64,000 nt of DNA from Phanerodontia chrysosporium (Eukaryota; Basidiomycota; Agaricomycetes; Polyporales; Phanerochaetaceae), in assembly GCA_001910725.1 (NCBI GenBank), contig MJGA01000001.1:1798001-1862000 (forward strand). Reading direction: 5' to 3'. The translations under genes were made by a program, and so were the position numbers. Positions 34,301-45,514 of the stretch are shown here, in pieces. Positions within the stretch are counted from its first letter, which is position 1. Each line of letters opens with the position of its first letter. The notes below the pieces were generated by a model. The model saw only the letters and a list, made by a program, of their open reading frames with translations, did not search any database and was not told the DNA's origin.

Positions 34301-36018
34301 CTATGAGATGCCGCGAAGCCGCTTCCAACCTGCAGGATGGACATCCTCCAAGTGCTTAGCTAGGTCCTCCGGTTCGGTTGTTGGCATTGGCTCGGGAGGC
34401 GCGTCCGTCATCGCCTTCACGTTGCGGAAGCTAACGGTCCTCGTCAGCATACCACACACCAGCGGGACAAGAAAGACATCACCCACCTGCACATCTTGCA
34501 CCACATCTTCCCCTCTTTATTCTCAAACGCGATCTTGATACAGACATCAACGCGCACGAGCCCGTCTGCGTCGCGATCGTCGTCGTCCTCCTCCTCCTCG
34601 TCACTCGGCTCGCCCGCCGCCGGCGCAACAGAGGCGGCCGCAGGCGCAGACGCGGACTCGGCCGGCGTGATGCTGCGCGCGACCTGCGAGAGCTGTTCGC
34701 CAAGGGTGGCCATGTCGAGCGGGGGCTCCTGCGCGGGCGGTGCGGGCTCGCGCAGCGTCAGCGTCACGCGCCGCCGCTTGCGCGTCGGCTCCTCGCCCGG
34801 CGTCGCGTCCCCGCCCGCGTCCGCCGTGAGGTCCACGACGGTTGGTGATGGTGCGGACGGTGGGTGCGGGCCCGCGGCCTGCGCAGGCGCGATGCGGATC
34901 GTGCCCAGGCCGCCCGCCGACGTCGGCGGCGTGATGCGGATTGTACCGAGCCCGGTGGGCCGCTGCTGCTGCTGCTGGCCCGGCGGGCCTGCATTGCTTG
35001 GTGTTGCAGACTCGGAGCTGCGTCGAGAGGCAGGGCGCGAGGGGGGTCTTGAACTCGGCCTGCTGGATGGCCCTGCGTTCGTGGGGATAATGGCCGTTGT
35101 CTGTGGTTCGACGTGAGAGGACGAACACATTGCATGAAGGGACCGTACCGTGACTTGTCGAGGCATGCCTCGCGGAGGCTGCATTCCCGGCTCGGGCATG
35201 TGGTAGCCTTGTATCATTGGTGTCGGCGTTGCACCAGCCATTGCTTGCTGTAAGCAATGCCCGTCAGTCATGACAGTTGGTTTGCGATGACAAGGCACTT
35301 ACAATATTAAACGTCATGTCTGGGCTGGGGAATCCTGTTCCGCCGTTATACAACGTGGGAATCCTCGTCGGGCCATGGAAATAATTACCTGGTGGTTGGT
35401 TCACGGGGACTGGTGCTGACGATGCGAATGGCTGAAGTGGCATCATCTGAGGTGGAACCTGTTGCGGCCCGTTGGGCAAACCATTCTGCGCCCTGCGAGA
35501 GTTGGTCATTATAAGCGAACGATCCACATGCAGAAATCGCTTCGTACATCCGTGCATACTGCGCGAACGCGTCGCGCTCGTTCGCGACCTGCCGCAGACT
35601 CTCGTTCACGCGATGGAACTCGCGCCGGTACGCGTCGAGCTCGGCCCTGAGCTTGTGGATGAGCTGCTCCTGGCTCTCGATCGTGCGCTGCATCGTCGTA
35701 TTGTCCGCGTGGAGCTTCTGCGACACGTCGTAGAACTGGCGGTTCTGCTCGCGCAGCTCCTTGAGCATGTTCCCGAGCGACGGGTAGCAGCCGATCTCGG
35801 CGAGGCTCCCGTTCATGGTCTCGGATACGACGCGCATGATCTGCGAAAACACGTCCGCCTCGGAGACGTGCCACCTACTGCAGGTCGTCAGCGACAAAGA
35901 TGCTAACAGAATCTGAGACTGACTTGGTATCCGAAGCATCCTTGTGCGCGGGATGGCTGTCTGCGTCTGGCGACGCGTGCTGAGGCTCTCTCGCCTGCTG
36001 GTCGAGCTGCATGTCCAT
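34301..36018 (-). CDS. Hypothetical coiled-coil protein with C-terminal zinc-finger-like motif
   Basis: No family recognised. Exon 1 starts MDMQLDQQAREPQHASPDAD and splices (about 35930-35876) to WHVSEADVFSQIMRVVSETM. Then comes a long coiled coil (LKELREQNRQFYDVSQKLHA, SQEQLIHKLRAELDAYRREF, VNESLRQVANERDAFAQYAR). The middle is Pro/Gln/Ser-rich with an exact repeat of the phrase LGTIRI. A basic cluster TRKRRRVTLTL precedes an acidic run (DEEEEDDDDRDADG). The last intron separates MWCKMCR from KHLEDVHPAGWKRLRGIS; together they place C-x2-C and H-x4-H for a single C2H2-like finger. A nuclear, possibly DNA-binding role is inferred. Good codon bias and clean splice sites support a real gene. Confidence 0.7.
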
Positions 36019-36533
36019 GTTTGCCGAGTATCCACGTCAACACGCAAGCCTCTGTAGCATCCGCCGTGGTTAGGATGGTCGCCGACGCTGTTGACACGCT
36101 TGCGGTGCGTGTTTCAATAGAGTTACACTCAGAGTTGGAATATCTCCGTAAGCACCGACGCAGCCTCAATCCGGAAATTTTACGCCACTCTGATCTCCCC
36201 GATCGTCCTGCGCGGCGGTCTCACTTTGAATTCATCCTGGGCTCAACTTGCGCAAACCAGAGAATAATGTAACAACTCGTTTCAAGGCGTCCAGACGTCC
36301 CGATAGCGTACACAGCGGGCTCAAACGCTACATTCAATAAAGTCCGCATACCCAGAGCAAAACGTGCGAGCAACAGAGGGTGACAAGGACAGCGAAAGCA
36401 CACAAACTACAACAGGCATTCTATTACTGCGACAAACTAGTGTACTTCAGGCGGGTGCCGCTCTGCAAACACTGGTCAGCATTGCACGCCCCGCGTGTTC
36501 GACCGTGAGACGATGACGTACTCGAGAGCAAAT
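36019..36533. promoter_or_regulatory. Upstream region of coiled-coil gene / 3' flank of USP gene
   Basis: 515 bp, AT-richer than the flanking exons (runs such as acaactcgtttcaagg and caataaagtccg near 36336). Should contain the promoter of the minus-strand gene ending at 36018 and the 3' end of the deubiquitinase transcript. No specific element identified. Confidence 0.4.
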
Positions 36534-38789
36534 CTAGAACCGCGTCTTCCAGTGCATCCGTTTCTTGGGCGAGGCGAAGCTCAACGTGTTCCCGCCAGTA
36601 ATACGGTTGAATGGGTTGTTCGACCCTCGGAACTTCCGCTTGTGCTTCCGATCATGCTTCAGCGGGCTCCGAGCGTACTGGCTCAACGGACTGGAGGGCT
36701 TGTCCTCGTCTTTCCGCTTCTTGCCTGATTCAGACTTGGATGATGATGCGTAGAACGATTGAGTGGACACGGGGCCAATGGATGTAGAGGGTGTAGGCGG
36801 CGGTGTGGTCGCCCTGGATGTGGAGGCAATTTCAAAGTCACCGGCTTCGGTGGCAGGGGTAGGAGGAAGAGGTTTATCCGCAGCCGACGACAGAGTGACT
36901 TTCTCGCCGAGATCATCATCGTCATCGTCATCCGCGTATTGAGAGAGGCTTAGAAGTGCGCTCGAAGGCTTCGTGGGCGACGCAGCCTGCTGAGCAATCT
37001 TCTTCTTCAGCGTCTCCGCCTGCGGGTCGGGCTTCTCCATCGGTGAGGGGAGCAAGGGCCCAATAAACCGCCGCTGCTTCGGCGAGGAGCCCTCTGGAGC
37101 TTCGTCGTCGCTGTCCACCACTTTCCTCTTCTTCATCGACGCAACCACGCCGGGCTTCACAGGGGTTGCCAATAATTTCTGCGGTTGCGAAACGACGGCT
37201 TCCAGAGTCTGCCCCTTTTCGCGGAGGTAGAACAAGATATAGGCATTCTTCATCCCCAACGGGGGTCCTGATTGCCGTGAGACAGAGTCGTCGTTCATCT
37301 CGTACCATTGGCCATTCGCGTCCTTGATGTGCGCGTAGTAGTGGCCCGAGCTTGGTCCGCCGCCGGCATGTGAGATGACGCCAAAGAGTGTGTATGTAGG
37401 TCCATGCTTTCCTTCGCTCATCACCGACTGTAATGAGATCTTCTCATCATATCTGACAGGATGAGGAATCTTGCGTCCCATGGGAGAGAAACGCTTGAGA
37501 TGGACGGTAAGCACCATCGGAGCATCGTGGACGGTAAATTGCTTGTCGGCCGCGACGTGCTTCTTGCACCTAGGACGATCAGACCTGAGAACACTCTCAT
37601 GGACCTTGAGACTTACTTTTCACATTTGTACTTGTTCTGCCCTCGCAATTGGTCCACCGCTACGAATTTCCGCAATGCGTCGCGGAGATTATTGACACCG
37701 AAGATGTCTATACTGAGGTCCAATATGCTGTCAAAAGTGTCGCTATTATAGCCACACGACAGGCATTTTACCCGGGAACGCAGGCGGCCGCCGAAGATTT
37801 TGTGTACCCAAGTAGTCTCAGCGAGTTTCGGGTCGACTTTCCTGCTCCTGCTGTTAGCTGGAACCGACAAAAGTCCTGCATCAAACTCACTGTGGTTGAG
37901 GCTGTCCAGCCAGACATGACTTCTGGAGCGCGTCTACTGCGTATCTCAGAAACTCATGTGAGTCTTCTTGCCTGCCCCTGCGCATGGTCTTTGCGATATC
38001 TGTAATACGGGCGCAAATGAATCCTGTCGAGCGCCCGAGAGGAAACAGGCACACGTACGTTGGAGACTCCTAGTGATGGAGTATGGCACCATTGCATGTT
38101 TCGCCTTGAAGCTGTCGGTCGCCAAGTCCCTCATGCTGCACGACATGCAGAACGAGCCCTTCGGTATATAGCCTGGGAGACAAGGTGTCAGTGGGCATGC
38201 GTTGATCATGATGGGGCGGAGTGGGCTGACATGGATCGCCATTGCCATGTTGGAAGAGGACGCGCAGCAAGGGCGGCGTGTGCAGCAGGCACTGGAGTGC
38301 GCTGTTCAAGAAGCACGTATTCCCAGTGTTGATCAGGCCGCTGCCGCGCTTGGCGTGTGGCGGCCATGTCATGTCGATCGCCTTTGAGTAGAGCTGTTTT
38401 GCGGACGCAGCGGCGGCTTGCGACTGCTTGGCGGCCTTGCTGGGGCCGGCCTGGCTCGCCGGCTGCGAGGCGGACTGCGCGGACGGGCGAGAGTCTGTGG
38501 CCTGGTGAGAGAACGATCGGCTCAGCACTTTTGCAATACGGGCGCCACGGGCTCCTAGGACTGACATTCGAGCCCTTCTCGCCCTTGGCGGAGGCGGCCA
38601 GCGGGGCGGCGTTGATCGGCTGGTACTTGCCTTCGCCAGGGGATATCGTGCCAGTCGAGGAGCCCTTCACAAACTCGATGGCGGGGGCAGAAGCGCATTG
38701 AACGCTTGGAGATCCTTCGCGGGGCGGTACTGGGTGCCAATGTCGGAGTCGGTGAATGCAGAGGTCGACTGAAGCGGAGCAGCAAGCAT
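36534..38789 (-). CDS. Ubiquitin-specific protease, USP36/Ubp10-like
   Basis: Deubiquitinase of the C19 family. The Cys box GSGLINTGNTCFLNSALQCL lies about 38347-38288, QEDSHEFLRYAVDALQKSCL about 37970-37910, the SGYNS-like CLSCGYNSDTFDSILDLSID further on, and the His box GPSSGHYYAHIKDANGQWYE at about 37355-37296. Other landmarks are HGNGDPCYIPKGSFCMSCSM, KIFGGRLRSRVKCLSC, VLTVHLKRFSPMGRKIPHPV and NAYILFYLREKGQTLE. The ~200-residue C terminus is basic and disordered (KHDRKHKRKFRGSNNPFNRI), suiting a nucleolar USP36/Ubp10 role. Start MLAAPLQSTSAFTDSDIGTQ at 38789. One base seems missing in the G run 38683-38687 between this start and IEFVKGSSTGTIS. Several clean introns; the catalytic set is complete. 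Confidence 0.92.
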
Positions 38790-39305
38790 TCTAGACCTGG
38801 GTGCGGCGGCTACGCCTGGTAGCGGCCAGCGAAAGCGGAGACGGGGCAGGAGGGACGGGGGAGAAAGGAAGGGTCGCGTTGGCAGTGGGAGGTGTGCAGG
38901 GTCAGAAGCGGAGAACGGGCAGGCGTCAACTTTCGAGGTGCAACTCTCATTTTGGGCCGCCGGGCGCTAATGTACACCTCCCGCCCGGGCGCCATGGCCG
39001 GCCTGTCCGCCGCCCAGGTTGCCGCCTCCACGCGCAAGAATACGGTGAACAGGAAAAAACGTATTGTCAGATCGGTTTCTAAGATACAATGTATCAGTTA
39101 CAACTACACTACAGACCCAGCAGAGATCCCGCACGTCCGTGGGTCACCCTCCAGTGCGAGTACACATTATAAGTGATACAAAGGGTATCAACGGGGGATA
39201 TGGTATGGGCGGAAACGAAGCGTCCAAGACTCGTAGCAGCAGGCAGCCCTGCGCACTATGAACGTTGCAGCATAAGGACATGAGGTGTCGTTACGCCGAA
39301 TCCAG
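38790..39305. promoter_or_regulatory. Upstream region of USP gene / 3' flank of zinc-finger gene
   Basis: 516 bp. Purine-rich blocks (gacggggcaggagggacgggggagaaaggaag, about 38838-38868) lie close upstream of the USP start on the minus strand, that is a CT-rich leader in the sense direction. No other feature seen. Confidence 0.4.
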
Positions 39306-40483
39306 TCAGCAGTCGTACATTGGCGCCGCAGTCGGGTACCCGCGATCTGCCGCGAGCGCAGACATGTCGAGGTCCCAATTTACACCAGATGATGATGACG
39401 ACTCGCGCGAGCAGGTGCTCTCCATGATCATCATGTTGTCTTCGTACGAGTGATCGTAGTATCCCGAGACAGTGCACCCGTTGAAGATGGCCGAAAGGCC
39501 TATCTGCTGGGTCATGGGAGGAGAGTACGGCGGTGGTGCAGATAGGTTCGTGCCGTGAAGATTTGCTGGAATGTTAACGTAGTCGTACATGGGTGAATGG
39601 TCGTCTAAATCAGGGGTCAATGGCACTCAACAAAGGAATGGGTGGCCCGGACGTACAAGACGTTGTCGGACTAGGCGACGTAGAGTACATCTCTTGAAGG
39701 TTCATATCCGTGTCTGGGTACGGCGACATGGCAGGTGACGACGTGCCAGAGCTCGTAGCATACATATGGGCGGCATCGAGGAGCTCGGGACTCATCTCGA
39801 GCTCGGACTTGACGTCTCTGCGCTGCAGCGCCATCTTCTCGATCGCCGACCTCGAGAGCTTGCCGGTTTCGATGCCATGTGCCTCGCGCAAGTGCTTCAC
39901 GAAGCACGCCCGCCGCTTGATCCTGCTGCGCTGTCAGTACTACGACAACGGCCGCAACGACGCGGCGACTCACTTCGTGGGACAGTCATCGATTGGGCAG
40001 CAGTAGGCCACAAGGTTCGTGTGATTCTCGCGCCGGTGCCGCGAACACGAGGACGGATCGCCGAATTGCTTGCCGCAGAAGTTGCACTTGAACGGTTTCT
40101 CGCCCGTGCTAGACCACAACGTTCAGCCAGCCAGCCCTCCGACAACGCAGGTGAACTCACTGTGTGTTTACGTGTGTCTTCAATGCTGAGTTCTGGACGA
40201 ATGTCTTTCCGCATCCCTTGAATGGACAGTGGTGTGGCCTGAGCGTTCTGAGTCAACAACGCGCACAAAGGTATCCATTGTGCGTGAAACGAACCGTTTG
40301 GCCTCGTGAATCCTCAAATGGCGGTTGTAGTCGCCTCTTCGTTTCCACTCTTTCGGCGGGGCCTCCGGGTTCGCAGAAACGCAGTACTCGCAAATGAGAC
40401 GTGTCTGCGTGGTCGATGAGCACGTGTAGGTCGGTGGCCACAACAAAGGAACTCACGGGGCGTGAGTGCTTATGCATGGCCAT
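39306..40483 (-). CDS. C2H2 zinc-finger protein
   Basis: Probable transcription factor. Exon 1 (MAMHKHSRP, 40483-40457) splices into [20 protein letters not shown] with DYNRHLRIH, the first finger. Next come [20 protein letters not shown] with HVNTH (second), [20 protein letters not shown] with ENH (third), and [10 protein letters not shown] followed after an intron by [12 protein letters not shown] (fourth). The finger exons are small and separated by introns about 40391-40240 and 40160-40100. The C-terminal half is Ser/Pro-rich and acidic ([29 protein letters not shown]), like an activation domain. Target genes unknown. End at 39306. Exact splice between fingers one and two is inferred from phase. 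Confidence 0.82.
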
Positions 40484-41343
40484 GGCTGTTGAGAACGGCA
40501 GGGGGTGTTCGACCCTGTCTAGAGATATACAAGTGGGAGAAGTGAAATTACAGGACGCAGGAGTGCACAGCAGCTCCGAGATAAACCAGGAATGTTAAGA
40601 AGTGTCCGGGACCAGAGACCCTATGCTCTGGTGATGGCCAACCCAGTTGGGAATAAGGGCGTGGGGAGAACTCGTGAAGGTGATTCCGGGCCATTGTAGA
40701 GATGCTTTGGACGCTTATAACCCTTCTGGATTGTCGATCGGTAGATTGTCCAGATAAAATGTCCGCCCGCCCCTCTCGACGGACTCCCAGTTGCAGCTCG
40801 CCGACGCATGGCTGTCTTAATTGTCCCCGAGCTTTCGGAATTGCGCGCGCCCGCCTGGAGAGGGCCCCGCAATAGCGAGAAGGCACCGTCGCACAGCAGA
40901 ACAATTGAGGATGGTGTAAAGGCCGAATCTGACCTGAAACATAGATCTGGGCGATCATCAATGTCTCGCCGATCCACGAGGATCTGAGATTGAATAAACA
41001 AAGAGGTTTGTCGCCTCGAGGCACCACATTGATCCGCGAAGGTCACCCAGCCTTCGTCAAGGTGGCGACCTTGTCCGCCGCCCGACGCGGGGACACTAAA
41101 ATCTGAGACCCATAGACAACAACTCCTGCGATAAGCACGGTGGTGTATATCCGATTGCACGATAGTATCACACATTGTATAGGGTACTGAGCATGCGGGA
41201 GGCAGAAGCGTCAGAACAGAACTGAGCGAAATCCAAAGAACAAAATACACTTCCCAGACGGACCGGATGACCGCACTCCCCACCGCACACATGCCGTCGG
41301 CCACCAGCCTAGTGGCTCAGGGCTGCCGCATGCATCAGACGCC
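40484..41343. promoter_or_regulatory. Long upstream region of the zinc-finger gene
   Basis: 860 bp on the minus strand's 5' side. It holds an uninterrupted minus-strand frame (40621-41292) starting at an ATG, but composition and lack of recognisable motifs argue against a protein. Long upstream regions are common for regulatory genes. No TATA box or repeat could be assigned with confidence. Confidence 0.4.
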
Positions 41344-42828
41344 TCAGTCGTTGCCCAAACCTGGGCCGCCTATCTTCTTGGGTATATCGAGCCATGGCGC
41401 AATAGCGGCCAGGTCTGCGAGCGTGAACGAGGCGTACTGTGAGCGGTTGCTGCCCCGCACGAGATCCCAGTCCTGGAACGGCGGGCCCTCGACAAAATGC
41501 TCCTTGGTGCACGCCCCGATAATCTGAGCCGTTATCCTAGAGTTTGGTCGTCACCGGAGCTTTTACACGACCCTTGTTGTGGTGCTCACATTAGACCGCC
41601 GACCCACTGCATCCCTTCCTCTTCGAGGTCGGCCGTGCCTACCCATCGCTTGTCCTCGCCGCCCGGAGTGTAAAATGGATAGTTCGCATGTGACAGTGCC
41701 GGAAGGGGGTAAGTCATCTGCCGATAGATCTGTTTGATGTCGCCTTTCGCCAGCCATGAGCACAATAAGCTTCGCAGTGCAAGCAGCGTTCACACGCACC
41801 AAACAGCATCCGCGCGGTTTTGTGCTCGTCTTTCGCCGACAGTGCTTCTGGAGTGACGGCTGCGCTTGTCGAACCGTCGGCATCGTCTCGCTCGATCCCC
41901 GGCGGATGTAGGAGCATTCGCGCGTACGCATTTACAGATGTCGTGCCTCGGGGCTTATTGAGCACGCCCAGTGCAATGATGCGGACATCTGCGAGCTCGA
42001 CAACGAGCTGTCCTGCGGTCAGTCCACGCCTGCTGCGAGCTATCGCTTCAGGGGACGCACCCTGATGCGGGTCTCCAAATGATCCAGATTACTCTGCATT
42101 CTATGGCTCACATGAGTGTCGTGCATGGGGGACAAGGCTAGCCGAGAATGTATACTTCAGCTCGTCAAAGATGGCGATGGGGTCGTAGTTCCTCGACGAC
42201 GCCTCGAGTTCGTTCGCCACTCCGCCGCGTCTGATGAGCACGTACCTGGTGCCAGGCATCTGTCTCAGCTGCGCAGCCCGACGACGAAGAACAACGCTTG
42301 CCTTGTCCAGGACTCGTCTGACGTGCATGACGTGCTGGCGCGGTGCACGACGCGGTAGAGAACACTGGAGAGACAATGGTTACTTAGTCCGAATGGCACG
42401 GAAACAGGCGAAAGCGGCGCAGCGTACGTGCGGAACGCAGACCTCCAGGTCGCACTGTCCTTCTTCCACTTCTGCCATCCGGGGAGAAACCGCCGCTTGA
42501 AACACTCCTCCCACTCTGCGTCTTTCAGGTGGGGCAGCGTGGTTTCGAGGAGCAGCCATTGTGCCCTTCCTAGGCTCATAATCTCTATCCAATTCTGGCG
42601 GGGAACGGTGGAACGGACGCTGAGATGCGCCAGGCACGGCTCGTAAGGCACCTCTGGGCACTGCAGCAGGTTGCGCAGGATGGGCCGTCGCCAGGGATTC
42701 AACGAGGAGTCCGAAGCGACATTCCGCAGGCGTCGAGACAGGTACGACACGGTGATGAGCGACTGTACGTCCAGTTCGCCAAGGATCTCAGCCACAAGCT
42801 CGACAGGAAGTGATTCAAACTTGCTCAT
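41344..42828 (-). CDS. F-box protein
   Basis: Likely substrate adaptor of an SCF ubiquitin ligase. N-terminal F-box: FESLPVELVAEILGELDVQS and LITVSYLSRRLRNVASDSSL (residues about 4-43). The following domain is shared by fungal F-box proteins of unknown target: PWRRPILRNLLQCPEVPYEP, LSVRSTVPRQNWIEIMSLGR and WEECFKRRFLPGWQKWKKDS. Later exons carry DPIAIFDELKYTF, VELADVRIIALGVLNKPRGT, YPLPALSHANYPFYTPGGED, GMQWVGGLMITAQIIGACTK and the end APWLDIPKKIGGPGLGND (stop at 41344). The start at 42828 gives the F-box at the N terminus as expected. Introns about 42362-42295, 42110-42070, 41770-41715 and 41600-41540. Target unknown. Confidence 0.82.
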
Positions 42829-43184
42829 AGTGGTAAGAGGTGAGGATGTGCGGATTGCGTACTCGCAACGTCTTTGAACAGGGCTCCGTTCCGGCTATGG
42901 TAAACCTAGTATACTGAGACGCCCATACAAACACTGACCATAAAGCACGACTTGTGGGCGCACAGTGTTACTCCGTCCTCACCTCACATAAGGCCATACA
43001 ACAGGCTAGTCTGTAGCCTTTTGTTCTCCACGGACGGAGCGGATTGTCATCTCCGTCACTCTATGATGATGTACGTACAGCAAGGGTCTATGACACGTTG
43101 CGCAAGCCAATACACATACGAGAATAATTACCATCCAGTAAATAGCCGATCCATTGTCCATGAGATAGAAAGTGACGCAATCCC
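42829..43184. promoter_or_regulatory. Upstream region of the F-box gene / 3' flank of ArfGAP
   Basis: 356 bp between two minus-strand genes in tandem. AT-rich toward the ArfGAP stop (gaataattaccatccagtaaatagccg, about 43122-43148). No clear promoter element; nothing else recognised. Confidence 0.4.
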
Positions 43185-44653
43185 TCAAAAGCCCTTCCAG
43201 TCGTCCCAGTCGTCGCTCTTCTTCGCTGCATGACCGCTGCTTCTCGCATTCAGCGAGCTGGTCGCAGTCGGGGACTGGAAGTTCGGACTGGTCGACGACT
43301 GCGGCGAGCTATACTGGTTGAAGAAGTCGTCGTCATCCTCGTGGTCGTGATATAGCGCAGAGGTCTCCCCAGTCGGGCCCTGCTGCACGACACCGTAGCC
43401 TCGCTGTTGAGGGCCAGAGCCCACGCGGTCTCGCACCGTGCCCACGACACCCCCCACGCTTTCGGCTACATCGACGCCAAGGGTGTGCTTCGTCCAGGTG
43501 TTTGCTGTACGTCCAACCTCTCCAGCGCGTTTTCCTGCCTCGGACACGTATCCTCTTACACCGGCCTGGAACTCGGGGTCCATGACTTTCTCTACGCCGG
43601 GCTGGATGATGTTTTCTTGGATCGTGCGCGTGGCACCCATGACTGCAGACGAGAACAGCGACCAACCCTTGCCGAGGGCGGCGACGGGGTTCTCTTGAAA
43701 TTCGCTGAGGCTAGGTGCAGCAGCCGACGAGAGGCCCATAGAGGGATGTGTCGCGGGAGAGGGTGTGTTGCCGAAACCTTGGTACCGCCCACCTTGCGAG
43801 GGAGGAAGGTCTGCGGGGCGAGAGGCGTTTGCCTGCCCCAGGTTTGCAAAGTAAGCCTCGTTTGCGGTCTTCTGGTCTTGTGACCCGCCAGCAGAGGGAT
43901 TGGGGCTCGATGTAGCCGAGCCGCCAAACGGAGATTCTGACCTGCCAGATGCATTGCGTGTTGACGTTCTAGACTTGCGGAGTCCTTGCGCGGAGCCTGG
44001 GCGGTTTGGTGGGCTGAGCGAGCCAGAAGCAGGGCTTGTACCAGCAGGGGGCGAACTTGGCGACCAGGTTTTGCCCGCAAGGTCTGCGTCCAGCTGAGGA
44101 TAAATGCGTCTATGGAAGGCTTTAGATATCCGAGGCATGTTACGTACCTTCTGTCGATATTGCGCAGCAGCCCAGGAGTGGTACGTGTCGTATGCACTCA
44201 TCCCGTCCTTCCAGCCACCTTCCGCAGGGTACTCTTGCATGAACTTCTTGAAGGGGGCGTTACCTCCAATCTACGCGCGTGTCAGAGTAAGAGGGAGCTG
44301 TAGTGTAGGAGTTCCGCACCTGCATGCGCTTGATCTGCTCCTCTTGCCAGGTATCCATTGATACAGATCGGACGAAGCTGCACCGTCCGTCGCATCCAGC
44401 TTTGTTGGAGAAAGACGGAGAACGCACCTTATGTGAACACCGAACCCTCGGTGTATGCCTGCACATTGTAGACAGAGAAAGACAGCAAAGCTAAAGCCTG
44501 TGTTGGAGCACAGCGAGAGAGATGGCTTGTGGAGGCTGACCTGACGGATGCCCACTGAGGATTGGGGTTGCCACAGTCGACACACTTTTTGTTGCCGAGT
44601 TCTTCGTTCTTGATGAGCTCCTGGAGGGTGCGTTTGGCGGCGGCCTGGTCCAT
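43185..44653 (-). CDS. GCS1: ADP-ribosylation factor GTPase-activating protein (Gcs1/ArfGAP1 type)
   Basis: Stimulates GTP hydrolysis by Arf in COPI traffic between Golgi and ER. N-terminal ArfGAP domain: MDQAAAKRTLQELIKNEELG, NKKCVDCGNPNPQWASV and, after an intron, AVFLCLQCAGIHRGFGVHI, giving the C-x2-C ... C-x2-C zinc finger, then FVRSVSMDTWQEEQIKRMQ. Next exon: GGNAPFKKFMQEYPAEGGWK and YDTYHSWAAAQYRQK. The remaining ~270 residues are Ser/Pro-rich with an amphipathic stretch (NPVAALGKGWSLFSSAVMGA, then IQENIIQPGVEKVMDPEFQ) like the lipid-packing motifs of ArfGAP1. The last residues SDDWDDWKGF resemble the Trp-based coatomer-binding end of this family. Complete; four exons. Confidence 0.94.
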
Positions 44654-44821
44654 GGCAGCGAAATCGAGTGAGCTGGCGATGGAGAGAGGTCGCCACGCCT
44701 GGCGCGTCTGTGGAGGCGGGGCTGAAACGCGTGGGAACAGCCACGTGGATGGTCATTTACACGCGTCCGCGGAAGAGCGAGAGCGGTGTGAGCAGCGGCT
44801 CCCGTCGGGCGACGAGCACCG

Positions 44822-45013
44822 TTAATTTTCGTCTGGAGAATCAAGGCAGCGAGTGCAGATCTGGCATTTTGAAGCAGTGTTGCCTTCGTTCGCAGTGTAA
44901 GACTGCACATAACAAGCAGGGCAACACCATACATTCCGCTGCGTCGGTGCCCCCGCTCCTCTGGTGTGGGACACACGCGGGATCTGGCTCTGTGGCTTGT
45001 GAAAGACATACAC
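44822..45013 (-). CDS. Cysteine-rich open frame, possible terminal exon
   Basis: A minus-strand frame encoding VWCCPACYVQSYTANEGNTA then SKCQICTRCLDSPDEN, with two CxxC pairs preceded by a tryptophan, somewhat like a zinc ribbon or RanBP2-type finger. Upstream on the same strand (45014-45547) an open frame with a conserved-looking stretch (DDILCVWWTPEGTLLTKEKW) could supply earlier exons, but it has no internal ATG and its 5' end overlaps the velvet gene start. The rest of the 44654-45514 gap holds the ArfGAP promoter and, presumably, the velvet promoter. Treat as a candidate only. Confidence 0.25.
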   Translation of the reverse strand: MYVFHKPQSQIPRVSHTRGAGAPTQRNVWCCPACYVQSYTANEGNTASKCQICTRCLDSPDEN

Positions 45014-45514
45014 TCAATTTTCCAGACGTCGAGGATGATGACTGCCTGTGCAGGTGTTGCACTTTTGAGAATCCAACCTTGCCGGTGCCGTGGCCGGTGT
45101 GCTATGGGAATCGGGGCGGGTGCGCTCGTCTACCACGACCACGACCGCCTCCGCCCTCACTTCCCTCCCGCTTTCGTCTCCCTTGACCCCGCACCCTGTA
45201 TAATCGCCTCCTCTGCTCGCGCATCGCCACCTGCGCCTCCAAACCTGCCTTGCATCCCTGATCGCTGGTGCACACTCGGAACTGCTCTCGATCTTGACTG
45301 ATACGACAACCTCCTGTGGAATCCGCTTTCCAGACCGTCGGGTCGGGTCTCTCACGTACCACCGTTGCGCATACCGCTCACCGACCGCCCATTTCTCTTT
45401 CGTGAGAAGGGTACCTTCCGGTGTCCACCAGACACATAGTATATCATCCTCGGCTTTGGCACACACGACGTAGCTGCTCTCCCTCCCTCTGTCCGCGACG
45501 CCTTGCACACCGCT

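Noticed and set aside
40621..41292. Minus-strand open frame of over 200 codons beginning with ATG
   Set aside because: No conserved motif or protein-like residue pattern; position fits the long 5' region of the zinc-finger gene.
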